From positions 1,054,001 to 1,118,000 of the forward strand of contig CM066291.1 of the NCBI GenBank assembly GCA_033816765.1: a DNA stretch of 64,000 nucleotides, written 5' to 3'. This DNA is from Nothopassalora personata. Its lineage: Eukaryota; Ascomycota; Dothideomycetes; Mycosphaerellales; Mycosphaerellaceae. Shown here one piece after another: positions 52,856-64,000 of the stretch; within the stretch, counting starts at the first letter, position 1; the number at the start of each line of letters is the position of its first letter. The notes below the pieces were generated by a model. That model ran no database searches and was not told where the DNA came from. It was given only the letters and a program-made list of their open reading frames with translations. Position numbers and translations under genes: made by a program.

Positions 52856-54172
52856 TTACTCCTTCTTGCCAATGTGCAGCTTGTCCTTGATCTTGTCAGT
52901 GAACTTCTGCTTTTCCTCGCCACCACCAGAAGAAGCCTGTTGACCTGGACCACCAGTCGCGCCGCCAGTGTTGGCAGCGGTGTTGTTCGCGGTCTCGCCT
53001 ATCGCGGTGTCAGCAAACATCTCCTTTCCGGCTTCGCGCTCTCTCTCAGACTTACCAGTTGGCTGACCGTCCTTGCTCGCAATCCCGGCCTCACTCGCTC
53101 TCTTCTCCGGTAGATCTGGCACAACAGCGCTCTCACCCCAGTGTTTATCTCCTAGCTTCTGGCCACCAGCAGTCGGGATAGCCTCCCTGTTCTCAAGGGA
53201 ACTGCGCTTCTGGCTGGGCTTTGACTCCTCGTGCTGAGGTGGCTTGTGCTGCTTCTCTCCTGACGTCTCCGTATCTGGGAGGTTCTTGTTCTCGGTGTCA
53301 TCACGAGCGCTGTTCTGGGTGTTCTCGTATTCTACGCCACCAGCGGCGGCGTGGTGTGGTGGGGCGTCATCGGAGCCTGTTGTGTTGGTCATGTTAGCTG
53401 TGGTGCTTGGGGCGTTGGGGTCTGTGTGTGCGGCTGCTGATTGCCCGGCGATCGCTCCTGTGTTCGCGCTGGTGCTGGTGTCCGTGGCAGTACTGTCACT
53501 GCCGGTTGTCGTGCTGTTGTCTCCTCTGAAACGGTTCAAGGTACTTTCGGTTACGCCAGCTGAGCTGCTCTCCGTGGCAGTGGATCTGGTTCGATCTGGA
53601 AGGTCAACGATCTGGCCGTGAGACGAAGAGGCAAGCACGCCTCCCGCAACAGCTCCTGCAGCGCCGGTAGCAATGGCAGCCTCAGTCGCTGCCGCTGGTC
53701 CAGCGGTGCCCGCATTCCTCGCATCAACATCGGCAGCCTCACGCTCTGGCTCTACGCTCGTGCTGCCGAGACCGAGGTATCCAAGCACAGTACCTACGAC
53801 GCCCTTTTGACCCTCTTGCCCCGACTCCTGGACGGGACTCTCAATGTGCGCGGTGCTGCTCACACCTCCAGCGTCCTTTCCAATGCCAGCGGTAGCATCG
53901 TCGGCGCCAGGGTTGCTCGCAGGCGGCTGGGCGGGTGCTATGCGCTCTGCAGTGGAGGAGACGCCAGTCGTACCTGTCTGTCGCTCATTAAGGACTTTGT
54001 CCTTGATGTGCTCAATGCCGTCCTGGTGGACAGCGTTGCCGCTGACATCTGGAGGAAGAACATGGGTGCTTAGCCATGACTCGCGAACAGACAAGCGTTG
54101 CCAGTGACGGCTTGGCAACGGCGGAGAGGCACTTCACTTACTTTGCGCGTTGCCGTCAACGATTTCGGCCAT
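52856..54172 (-). CDS. Hypothetical hydrophilic low-complexity protein
   Basis: Two exons: 54172-54142 and 54048-52856, with a 93-nt intron, giving 407 aa. Exon 1 supplies the natural start MAEIVDGNAQ; reading straight through from 54118 would give a false N-terminus. The protein is rich in Ala, Gly, Ser, Thr, Asn and Glu, with one short Gly/Ala hydrophobic stretch (AAIATGAAGAVAGGVLA, near residue 140). It ends in a Lys-rich KFTDKIKDKLHIGKKE. The composition and amphipathic tail recall stress-type hydrophilic (dehydrin-like) fungal proteins. That is a resemblance only; function unknown. Confidence 0.78.
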
Positions 54173-55733
54173 CTTGTCTGTTGTGAAGTTTGCTGTCTGA
54201 TACGCAACGGTACTCTCCTCTTTTTGAAAAGTCCGTTCCCAAGAGATTCGAGATACAGAAGTGATGTCAAGTCTCAGGTCCCGATCAGGGTGTTTCCAGC
54301 CTTAAAGCACAAATCCTTTTCCTTTCGGGGAGTCGGTACTGCTTCGTATGTCACTGCGATCCACTGCAGCTCCACTGACTCAAGGGCGTGCGGGAGGAAT
54401 AAGCACGTCTTTATACAGCAGCCACGTAGCTTTGAGAGACGTCCGACTCAGTAGCGATGAGGCACTGACTGCGGAGGCTTGAAAGGAATACTGCTCACGA
54501 GAGCACCTACGTCAATGGGCAGCACTCGTCTAGCCGCCTGTCCCGCCATTTGCGCCTTTCACCAACAACAGCCTGGATCCTCGCCGTTCGGGACTGAGCG
54601 ACGATGGCGTTTGCTGGTCGTTGCCGAAGGACGTACGCGGCTAACAGCAGGATTCATCATGCGTTGCAACATGAGCAGCTCTGCAAGCTACGTCACTCAG
54701 GGACCCACAACTTGGCCACCCACTTCTCACCTGGCTTGGTCGACAAAAGCATGAATGCTTGGTCTTGTTCAACTGGCCGTGTTGATTAGGAACACGTTGG
54801 CTTCAGCCCAAGGCGCTGAGCTGTAAGATGCCGATTCGGCTATCATAGCTCAGATAGCTCGCGGAGCATGATTGCGACTTTACCTTGGGCTGCAGTGGGA
54901 TGTCGCAAGTCGAAGCACCACATAAGTCCCTGGACCTCCCATTGACGGGATCCTGCTATAGCCGCAGCTACAGTGGCACAGCAACACCAGCCGCCGCACC
55001 AATACGTGTCAGGATGGAGCTGAGGGCACGATGCCTTCGCCACGCTGCGACATCTTAGGCGCCGATCAATATGCAAGGTCACTGTGTCTGGGGAAGAATG
55101 GAAGCATCTCACACCGAGCACTCCCGAAGCCACATGTGACAAGCAATGCCGAGCCACATCTACGCCATCGCGTGCGAGGGCTGTGGACGTGGCATAACAT
55201 TTTGCATGACATTCGAATATCGACTGGCTTGATATACGACCACGCAATAGGTGACATCTAGACCAACATGCATTGAAACGTGCGCGAGAGACATCGAACC
55301 ATGTTCGTCGAGACCTGCTTCCTTGTCGACTCTCGGTAGATAAGCTATACAGCTCTTCCCACTATATTCACAGCACCAAGTACACATTCACAGGCTTCGC
55401 CAGCGCCATGCGTATCCCTATCCACTCCTCCATGCATCTGAGTACAACAACCCCTCAGTTTGCACCTAAAAGCCCAGAGCCGTCAAGGCCAAGTCCTCTC
55501 GCTGTGCTCCATGCTGTGAGCCAATGATAGAAATTATGCCCGCCGCCCTGAGTTTGACATCCAGGTAAATACCCATGCAAGCGATCGGCCGTTACGTTCC
55601 GTAGCAGGAATTGAAAATATACATTAGCTGCGCGGCAGCAGCAGCTTTTCTCTCATAATCGAGCGGTCGCCTGCCCAGCGCCCAGCGGAGATGTCAATTG
55701 TAAAGTATGAAACAGAACAGAAAGCGTAGTCGA
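54173..55733. other. Intergenic 1.5 kb
   Basis: Only short ORFs on both strands (to 134 codons), none with motifs. It holds the promoter of the hydrophilic-protein gene and the 3' flank of the NIF1-like gene. Confidence 0.45.
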
Positions 55734-58224
55734 TCAGGTAGGCAGCGAAGGCGGCTTTTCCTTCTTGGATCTGCCCCATATACTCCTGGATCGTTGGCGT
55801 CCAGCGGGCTTGTCGTCTTTGCGAGATTCGCGTTCTTCGGTTTTCTCGGACTTGGAGTGGGATGTGCCGGGACGCTTCTTTGGGGTGTCTGGCGCTTTGG
55901 GTTGTGATTCGGTGTCGTCTTGGTACTTCTCCTTGTAGATCCTGCGAGAGGTCAGTGGATGTTTTGCTGGGGAAACCTGCAGGTACATACCAACTGTTAC
56001 CAGCCATTGAGTAACCCATCTTCTCAGCCTTTCTGTACAATGAAGCGGCCTTCTTGTAGTCCTTCTTGACACCCACACCCTCTGTGTAGCAGTAGCCGGC
56101 TTCCGCCAGAGCATCTGCATCGCCCCAGCTACCGGCGATCTCAAAGCAGCGCACAGCCAGCGCCTTGTCCTTGGGGCAACCCCAGCCGTGTCTAGCACTG
56201 GTGCCAAGCTCGTAGATGGCAAGAGCAAACTGAGCCTTACGCTTCTTGCGCTCAGCGAGATCGAGAGTCTTGAGTCCTTCCTCGGCATCGGCGACGTCTA
56301 GACCAGTGATGTCAATAGCCTTGCGAAGCCATCGAACGCCCTCTTCAGGGTTCTCGCGCATGCCCCAGCCGTGCCTACAAGCCATTGCATACAAGAGCAT
56401 ACCTGTCGGGACGCCAGCCATTGCAGCCAGTCGCAGGTGATATGTTGACTTGTTCGTCTCACCAGATTCATGACACGCAATGCCGATCTCGAGGTGTTCT
56501 TCAGGTGACAGGTCAGCTGATGGAGACTTCTTGTGCAAAGGTAGCGCCCTGACGGTACGATCTGTGCTGGTCGTCTTCACAGACGGCGAAGAGCGATGCG
56601 TCGCCTCTTGCTTCGCTTCTTGCTTCGCTTTATCCAACGCACGCGAATCCACAGACTGGCTTCTAACCTCGCTGGGTGCCGAAGCCAGCGTACGACCAAG
56701 ACGAGAGACATCGGAAGTCTCAGCGCGGAGGTCTGCTTGTGCCTTGGCGGCTGTTTCACGTGCCTTCTCGCGAGCTTGCTCTAGTGCAGGACTGTCAGAA
56801 TGGGTTCGGTCATGCTGCACAGGACGGGAGGGACCATGTTCCATGTCCCACTTGAACTGCTTTTGAATCCAGGAGTCCCGGAAGGCTTTTGAGCCTTGGG
56901 CAATATGTCTCCCACGAGGAAGTGCATACTTGGCATAGATGTACGAACCTGAATCATCATCTTTCGTGCCATCAGAGCTAGATGGCTCGTGCTCGAGCAG
57001 CGCAGGTGTATGAATGTCTTGGAAGGAGCCGTCCTGAGTACCATCATGATCATCGGCAGAAGCTTGTCGGGAAAGCGGTGACTTTGATGAGTGCTCTGTA
57101 CTGCTGCTTGCGCCAGATGCCTGCCTCACTGGCAAATTCGGCCGGCGGTCAAGTGATGGACGTCCCTCAAATGAAGGCCTTGCGTCGAAAGAGGGCCGGC
57201 TGCCAGAGCTGCTCATCGGTCGCGAGAAGTTAGAGAAGTTTGGCGTCGGGCGTTGTAATGGCTGAGTGCCGTTCATGGAGTACTCCGAAGTCATAGAAGG
57301 TGATCTGTGGACCGGATGCATCCACGGCGAGAACGGAGATTGCGGCCTCGAGACGCTACTGCTGCCCGAGAACTTACGGGACGAAGACATTGCATGCGAT
57401 CCTGTTGTCGACGCGCCGTCTTCATCGCCACTGTCGGGCGGCACAGAACGAATGCTCTGGAAGCTGCGCTGTGATCTGGGCCAGCGCGGCGATTGCGGTA
57501 CAGCCAGCCCGCGTTCTGATGTCTGGGTGTTTGAGCGATGCGACCGTGGCGAATCGATGGTCATGGTCCGTGGATGGGACGAAATCGTGTCAATGCTGTT
57601 TGTAAGGCTCGGGTAGTCGCTTGGAGAGGGTGCCTGCACATTGACGAACGTCGAGTCTACTGGTTCTGGCGAAGACGCTCTTGCCGCTGAGATGCCAAAG
57701 TAGTCTGCTGCTGCCTTTGCTGGTTGTTGCGGTGTAGCAGCGCGGTTCTCGAGCGCGTCGAAGAACGGCGTTGGCACTGGTGGCTCATCTTCCTCTGCCT
57801 CTGTCGCGGTGCTGAATCTGGGATAGTAGCTCACCGGCCTCTCGTTCATCGGTCTCTGGTCTGTAGGGATTGTTTCGGGCAGCTTGCCATGCGATGACCC
57901 GGGCATTGAGTCTTCCTCGCCCTCGACCAAGTCCGTCATCTTGCTCTCCCCGCTCATGCCTCTGAAGTAGCCTGGTCTGTTCGAGATCTCCTTCTGCACC
58001 ATCATGGGCGGTAGTCTGCTCATCCTCCTGCCATTCTCCTGCTGCTCCTTGAACTTCCTCTGCAGCGCCCGCGACTGCATTGCGAAGGCATCGAGTGGTG
58101 ACAGTGCGGGGGGGATTTCACCCGCGCGGGGCGATGGCAGGTCTCTGTGCGCGAACATCTTGGGCGGCTCAAATGCGTCTGAGCGGTGCTGGTCCAGGGT
58201 CAGATCGGCGGGTCGCGGACCCAT
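55734..58224 (-). CDS. NIF1-like Sel1-repeat protein (putative cell-cycle regulator)
   Basis: Two exons: 58224-55991 and 55941-55734, with a 49-nt intron, giving 813 aa. Residues 1-560 are disordered and Ser/Pro/Arg-rich. The C-terminal third has Sel1-like repeats: SPEEHLEIGIACHESG, TYHLRLAAMAGVPTGMLLYA, CRHGWGMRENPEEGVRWLRKA, ELGTSARHGWGCPKDKALAVRC, GDADALAEAGYCYTEGVGVKKD. This arrangement matches fission-yeast Nif1, a mitotic inhibitor acting on the Nim1/Cdr1 kinase, and yeast DSF2-type proteins. The splice restores the conserved NSWIYKEKYQ; unspliced, the frame runs into a false C-terminus. The tail is Lys/Arg/Ser-rich. The cell-cycle role is transferred from the family, not shown here. 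Confidence 0.88.
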
Positions 58225-58748
58225 TGTGTGTTATGTATGGCAGTGCTGCTGATATCGACGCCTCACACCTCGCCAACGCTGCATGTAGTCGTACGAGGTG
58301 TCCGAAAACGCTGCGATCTCGGGGTCGCGGGATGGCTCGCCTCTCGTCAGACAGGGTGGTGCAGTGCTGGCGGATCGTCGGAGGGTTGTGGGAACAACAA
58401 TCAGGTCCAGAGCAATCAATGGCGGGTGGTGATGGGCGCATCTGATGCTGAGGATGAGAGTGATTTGAACGAGCGGACGGCGTGCACTGCCACCGGTGGT
58501 CGTCGCGGGCTGCTGAACGTGGGCCAGAGCTAAGAGGCAGAGGTCGTGAAGGGTCGGTTGTTGCAAGGACATGCACAACGAAACAAGCGCCATCCGATCA
58601 GGGGTGGCCGAAGCTGCTTGGCGACACGGGCGAATCACACGCTGCCATCCTCCAGCCTCTCCGCCGTCTTCTGCTGTGTGATTCTAGCGGGAGATTTGGT
58701 GTCAATGTCGATGACGCCGTGTGACTGCTGTGCCGTGTGAATGGCCGC

Positions 58749-58781
58749 CACGCATCTTCACGCATCTTCATCACGCATCTT
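58749..58781. repeat. Three copies of a 10-mer (CACGCATCTT)
   Basis: Two adjacent copies (58749-58758, 58759-58768) and a third after three bases (58772-58781). All are exact. Confidence 0.85.
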
Positions 58782-59164
58782 GCGAATATTGGCCACTGCC
58801 GACGCCTGCCTTTCTTCGCCCTTCACACTTCGTAGCACTCGTACTGTACAGTAGTCAGGTTTTAGCCGTTGAGCTCTGGGGATTGCCACTCTATTTCGAG
58901 CAGAACCCTGTCTCTGCATGCTGCAGGTACTCTACTACTGTACAGAGGCACCACACCAGACGCGTGATGCCGGGGATCAGTGAAGGGTCCGGATGTCGCA
59001 CATACAGTACGTTTCCCCTCATCATCGCAGACCATACAGCGTGGATTGCCCGAAGAGGTCATGGCAGTCATCAGCTTGATTTACTACTGATCCTGATAAC
59101 ACGATCAGGGTGGAGCGATGCGAGAATGCGATAGTCGCGAGCAACCTCCTTCGCTCGCCAAATG

Positions 59165-59519
59165 CGTGCGATGAACGTTATTCGCACACCTGATATGTCG
59201 CCGAGAGACCCCGAGCACCCATGATACAGGGTTTATACAGTATCCCTAAGTCCAGGGCAAAATCCGAGTTCTCGGAGGGCAGCAACGACGATATAGGCGT
59301 AATATCATCGAGGCAACGACGTAGCCGACCCCAAGGGAGCCCTATAGAGTAGAGTGCACTGGGCCTTCACTAATAGTCTCAACGACCGTCGTCGACATGC
59401 GACCAACCTCTTGCGAGGATGCGTGTCTTACTCGTACTAAATTGCTCGTAAAGGTTCGCACGCGCGATTATGCGTACGACAAACGTTTTTCGCTCACACC
59501 ATTGAACATGATATGTCGG
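59165..59519. repeat. Diverged direct-repeat pair
   Basis: 59165-59201 and 59470-59519 share TGCGT(G/A)CGA..AACGTT.TTCGC.CAC followed by TGATATGTCG, with scattered mismatches. This looks like an old duplication. No coding sense was found. Confidence 0.45.
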
Positions 59520-60050
59520 CACGTCGGGTCTTGCAGCTATATGCAGTCCGGCCAGCACGAAAGCATTTGAAAATTGAACACGGCACACGTTTGCGCAGAC
59601 TCTAGATTCGGTCGATCCGGACATCTCGGCCTCAACCTTGGAGCTGTAACGAAGATCAAGCCCTGGGAGCGTTTCGTCCTCGTCGCAGCACATCCTGCAC
59701 TCGCCGAATCTCCCGGCACGCGCCACAGTCAGCATCATGACAACTACCGACAGTAGGCAGTTTCAGTCACAGTCCAGATCATAGCGTGCTTAGCACAAGT
59801 GATACTGCACTGCACGCTGGAGTCAAAGGCTGTGCCGTCTGCCAGAACAATGAAGTGGGCTAAAAAATCAACATTCACCCTGGACATAACAAGAAGCCCT
59901 AGGATATGCAGAAGTTGGCGAGGATTCGGTGCTCAAAGTAGCAGCTAATGGCCGTCATACCTGCGAGCTTCACTCCCCACCTCCCCACCGGACGTCACTG
60001 CTGAGCAATCGTCACATTGGGCTTCAGCGGACTCGCATCGAGCAGTCACG

Positions 60051-60057
60051 TATAAAA
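60051..60057 (+). promoter_or_regulatory. TATA box of the RidA-family gene
   Basis: TATAAAA about 100 nt before the ATG at 60155, on the same strand; spacing is usual for a fungal promoter with a short leader. Confidence 0.55.
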
Positions 60058-60154
60058 CCCGACATAAGCAGCATACGCTCACTATCGGGCATCGTCTTAA
60101 GCTCAAAATCGACTGAACTGCCAGACCAACCAATCCTCGAACCAGTCCAACAAG

Positions 60155-60625
60155 ATGGCGAGCTCCCGCAGCTTCGACGACAGGCCACACACCTTCAACC
60201 CAGAAGGCGTGCCCAAACCACCTGCAACTTACAACCAAGCCTGCGTAACCCCAATCCTCCACAACAGCAAGCTCATCACCCTCGCAGGCCAAACCGGCAT
60301 CACACCAGAGACTGGGAAAGTGGCATCACTGTCCATCCCCGAGCAAGCCAAGCAAGCATACAAGAGTGTTCACTTGGCGTTGAGAGCAGCTGGCGGGCAT
60401 CCTCGCGATATTATACATGTGCGACATTACATTGTGACCAAAACGGGTGACCCTGAGGTGGACAAGGTTGAGGTGGTGGAGCGTGGGTGGGGCGAGCACT
60501 GGATGGAATTTATGGATCGTGAGGCGCATGGCCATAGACCGCCAGATACTGTGCTGGGAGTTGCGAGCTTGGCGTTGAAGGATTTGTTGTATGAGGTTGA
60601 GGTGTGGGCTTTGGTGCATGGGTAA
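60155..60625 (+). CDS. RidA (YjgF/YER057c/UK114) family protein
   Basis: Single exon, 156 aa. Family members act as enamine/imine deaminases or in related small-molecule reactions. ITLAGQTGITPETGK, EQAKQAYKSVHLALRAAGGH and the C-terminal LALKDLLYEVEVWALV fit the RidA fold and its usual strand order. The Arg that contacts the 2-ketoacid carboxylate in true RidA (in a short R-P/R-x-x motif near residue 105) is not obvious: the region reads VRHYIVTKTGDPEVDK. The protein may belong to the diverse RidA-like subgroups with other functions. The start is supported by an upstream TATA box. Confidence 0.88.
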   Translation: MASSRSFDDRPHTFNPEGVPKPPATYNQACVTPILHNSKLITLAGQTGITPETGKVASLSIPEQAKQAYKSVHLALRAAGGHPRDIIHVRHYIVTKTGDPEVDKVEVVERGWGEHWMEFMDREAHGHRPPDTVLGVASLALKDLLYEVEVWALVHG

Positions 60626-61639
60626 TCAGGGCAGGAGGGTGAGAGAGCCGAGGTCAAACAACAGAGCATCGAGAACTATTCTAATGGTCGAGGCTGAGTC
60701 CGCATGAACACTTTCTAACCAACGCATGTCTCACTACCTCCTCGCCTTCACACGATATCATGAATTGATCATTGTATTATTTCCACCATCTTCACCTGAC
60801 GAGGATGGAGGACAATCTCTCTCAATTACCTGCAACCTATCAACATGCTCTCCAGTATGCGCCTGATGGAGCAGACCTCATGGCCATGTCGTCTGCCCAG
60901 CTTACCCACCAACACGTCATCGAGGACTTCCAACCCCATGTAGACAGTACTGACATAACCTGCCCTATAAACTGACAATTACGTCCGCCAGCCAGCCCCC
61001 GAACTCAATCTTCCTCTAGAACTCGTCGAGACCTGGTTACTGCTGCGCGTATATTTCTCGCGTCCTAGCTCGGGCGTGTACAGCAGCTGCCCCGATCCAT
61101 TCTGGGCACCCAGGGGTAAGGAGGCTCTGGCTCTTAAGCTGTGCTGCGACGCACATATCGCCCGTACAGTCTTCGCCGGATCTTCGCTGAGCACTGTTAC
61201 AATCTGATGGGCGCGATGATGAGCTTCTCATATCGCCGCTTTGCGGAAGCGCATTACTCGATGACGATCGTGGAGCAATGGTAAGGCGGAGATTCCAGAA
61301 ATTCGGAGGGAGCGCGAGAAGTTCGATGCAAAACGGAGGAAAGGGGCAACCTAGGGGAGTGACAAAAGTGGGTGGTTGCAGTATCACGTGACTTGATGTA
61401 CGAAGGGCTTTGCGCCTATATCGACCGCTGCTGACGAGCATGAGCCAATGTTCAGAGACTATTGGCGGCAGAAACATGCCGCCATGCAAGCCAAAGCCTC
61501 TTCCGCAATAGGTCGTCTGATCTTATTGATTTGAGATGTGTCATGGTCTAATGATTGCATACAGCATACACATACGCGTTGGCCGCGTCTATGCGACTCC
61601 CTTGCTTGTCTTCCGTCCTGCGCGAAAGATACTGAACGG
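60626..61639. other. Intergenic 1.0 kb, convergent 3' flanks
   Basis: Between the RidA-like stop and the sugar transporter stop. ORFs up to 150 codons carry no motif. Confidence 0.5.
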
Positions 61640-63633
61640 CTAGGACTTCTCACCAACGACCACCTCCTCCTCGTAACCGACCGACTTCTTGCGCATAGCC
61701 ACGTCCTCGATATCTGCCAAGCTGGACTTGCGGTGGTCGCCATCAATATCTTGCACCTCCTGGAAGGACACGGTGGGCACAAAGCCGGTAGACTTCCAGG
61801 CATGTGGGACCTTGGCGTAGAGCTCGTCGACTTGTTCGAGGGAGAGACCTTGATGATGTTAGTGACGACTTGCGTATATCGTATTTGGTAAGCTTACCCT
61901 TAGTCTCATAGATCATGCCCCAGACGAAGAAGATACAAATAAAGCAAAAGCCACCCCAGATGAAGAACACCTTGCTCTGAAGGTTGGCGTTTCCTGGCCC
62001 ACTATCGACCATGTATGGCGTGGCGTAAGCAATAGCCCAGTTCAACAACCAGTTGCTCGCGGTCGTCATCGACAGCGACTTGGCTCGGACCTTCAATGGG
62101 AAGATCTCACCCGTCACAACCCAAGCGACAGGTCCCCATGAGCACGCGAAGAAGAAGATGTAGATGCAGACGAAGGCGATGAGGGCCTTCTGAGCTGACT
62201 CGTTGGCGGTGCCGGCTCCTGTGCCAACACCACCGACAATGAACTGGCAGACGGCCATGCCGATGGCGCCGAACAGCAGAAGATAGCGGCGACCCCAGGC
62301 TTCGACAAGGTAGAGTCCCGGGAAGGTAGAGCCGACATTGACGGCCGCGGTGATCATGCTGACGACGAACGAGTCGGTGATGCCTGAGTTCTTGAAGAAG
62401 GAGGTGCCATCTACAGGTGAGATATGTCAGTCTAACTGTCTCAAGGGCAAGCAGAAGCCACCGTCGTAAGACGGCATTTGAACGGGATCTTGCTCACAGT
62501 AGAAAATGAAGTTAACCCCAGTAAGTTGTTGCAGCGCCTGGAGTAGGCAACCAGTTGCCAGACGCTTTCCGAGATTGCCCTTGAAGCAGTCCAAGTATGT
62601 GGCTTTGCCGAGTGAGAGCTCATACTCGTGGTTGGCGATGATCTCTCCCATCTCCTCCACCAGTGAAGGGTGGTCGATGTCCAGGCGGCGAAGTGTAGCG
62701 AGAGACTTGGCTGCCTTTTCTGGCTTGCTACGCTTGATCCACATACGGGGTGTCTCGGGAAGGACAAGCATTCCACCCATGAGAATGATGGACCAGGCAA
62801 ATTGCACAGCGATTGGGATGCGGTATGATCCACTGTCGTTGCGATCTTTCGTGGCGTTGTCGACGACGGAAGCGAGAAGTAGACCAATGGTGATAGCAAG
62901 CTGGTACGCGCCAACGATTGTTCCTTATCAAAGAGTGAGCAGATTTCTAGCAACAGGGGGAAGAGCCATGCTTTCGTGCCCGAGCAAGCAATGTCTTTCA
63001 GCACTCCCCTCGGAGCTCTGCTGAGGTGCCATGCTGTCGTTGTCTAGGACAGCTTAGCCCGCTCGAGACGTCGCTCGCTCAGACATGACGGTATGTACTC
63101 CCTGCATTTACTTACCACGAATCCACTTGGGCGCAGTCTCAGACTGGTAGAGAGGAATCGATGCACTGATCATACCGACACCATAGCCGGCGAAGAAGCG
63201 ACCAGCCACGAAGAGTGGGATTCTAGTCGCGGCGATTTGAAGAATCACACCCACGATGAAGACCAAGTTCGACAGGATCAACCCAAGACGACGACCAAAG
63301 AAATCGCATGTTGGCGCGGCAGTCAAGGCTCCGAAGAAGGTTCCAGCGCTAAGGAGGGAGACGATCTCGGATTTCTGGGAGGCGGTTATAGCAGGTCCTC
63401 CGGTCTCTGGATTGATGTGACCGGTAGAGAATGTCTTGAGCCAGTATGGCATTGCCAAGATGCCGCTAATCGTACCGGTGTCATATCCATACAAAACACC
63501 TTCCCCAGGTGTAAGCGTCTGGTCACGGCAATAGCAGGCGGAACATACCTCCAAAAGCCACGAACAGGCCGACGAGAATGGCCGGCCATGCTTTGCCGGG
63601 CGTTCCAGGCGGAGGCCTGATGGTGACAGGCAT
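61640..63633 (-). CDS. MFS monosaccharide (glucose/hexose-type) transporter
   Basis: Plasma-membrane sugar/H+ symporter of the major facilitator superfamily. Five exons: 63633-63549, 63499-63116, 62923-62498, 62410-61898 and 61848-61640, with introns of 49, 192, 87 and 49 nt, giving 538 aa. Sugar-porter landmarks: GVLYGYDTGTISGILAMPYW in TM1, FFGRRLGLILSN after TM2, GRFFAGYGVGMISASIPLYQ, QALQQLTGVNFIFYYG in TM7, LPETPRMWIKR in the central loop, YLVEAWGRRYLLLFGA, and the C-terminal FFVWGMIYETKGLSLEQVDE. The protein ends in an acidic/Lys-rich cytoplasmic tail. Intron 2 is long for this gene and could hide a misread join. Substrate cannot be read from sequence. Confidence 0.93.
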
Positions 63634-64000
63634 GAGGAAAAGTATTCAATGCCGTCACCCAAATGACGGTCGTGCGAAAGTTGACCTGAGGTTGGAAGTG
63701 ATGTCGTGAGGAGGACGAGATGAGGCGAAAACCTTGACCGGCAAGCATCGACTTTATGTGCTTACCCCCGTCGAAGGACCGTTGCAACGGTATGGTGCAC
63801 CCACAGAGGGGTCCCCAAAGTCTTCGGTAGGCAAGCTTCCTAGCTCTATGCTCTAAAGCAACTAAAAGGCGCCGTGTTAAGCAATACTGTAATAGGTGAA
63901 GCTTGTCGGAGGTGGCATACAGTTTGGAACGCCGCTCCTGCTCTTGCCCTCACACGGTCGTATCCCGCCGAGCAGCTCGCTTAATAGGCGCACATGAAGC
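63634..64000. promoter_or_regulatory. Upstream region of the sugar transporter
   Basis: The last 367 bases of the window, upstream of the transporter ATG. No gene or defined element is called. Confidence 0.4.

Larger units (their letters stand above)
58225..60050. other. Intergenic 1.8 kb
   Basis: Promoter side of both the NIF1-like gene and the divergent RidA gene. No supported ORF. Contains a short tandem repeat at 58749-58781 and a diverged direct repeat (59165-59201 versus 59470-59519). Confidence 0.5.

Overview
The window comes from the nuclear genome of a filamentous ascomycete. The evidence is short introns (mostly 49-75 nt, GT-AG with a few GC-AG), an alpha-1,3-glucan synthase of fungal architecture, fungal-type ROT1, NIF1-like and SAP30 proteins, and compact gene spacing. 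The style of the lineage-restricted disordered proteins and of the F-box-like and BTB fragments suggests a Dothideomycete, perhaps of the Mycosphaerella group; that placement is inference.

Layout. 0-19 kb (all minus strand): cytosolic aspartate aminotransferase, cut by the window edge; a complete 7-exon alpha-1,3-glucan synthase (2408 aa); a 2.7 kb gene-poor stretch; a CDP-alcohol phosphotransferase of the CPT1/EPT1 family; and a 12-exon ribosome-associated Hsp70 (SSB type) whose tenth intron is about 1.4 kb, has no good donor and carries another ORF. 19-26 kb: an F-box-like small protein, an unknown PPxY protein, splicing helicase PRP16 and the Sin3-complex subunit SAP30. 26.0-29.5 kb: a DNA transposon with ~170-bp terminal inverted repeats, a Tc1/mariner (DD34E) transposase broken by one in-frame stop, and a second convergent gene of unknown function. 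30-47 kb: an unknown 881-aa protein, ROT1, 5-formyl-THF cyclo-ligase, SmE, importin MTR10, BUB2 and a sulfate permease. 47-64 kb: several unknown disordered proteins, a decayed BTB-domain gene, a NIF1-like Sel1-repeat protein, a RidA-family protein and an MFS sugar transporter.

Most genes are conserved housekeeping genes: translation and folding, splicing, nuclear import, the mitotic checkpoint, folate, sulfur, phospholipid and cell-wall metabolism. They are not a functional cluster. Exon coordinates were set by hand from splice signals and protein continuity. For nearly every multi-exon model the summed exon length is a multiple of three, which supports the joins.

The most unusual items are the two-gene transposon, in which each inverted repeat abuts the start codon of an inward-facing gene and so probably serves as promoter for both, and the interrupted SSB gene.
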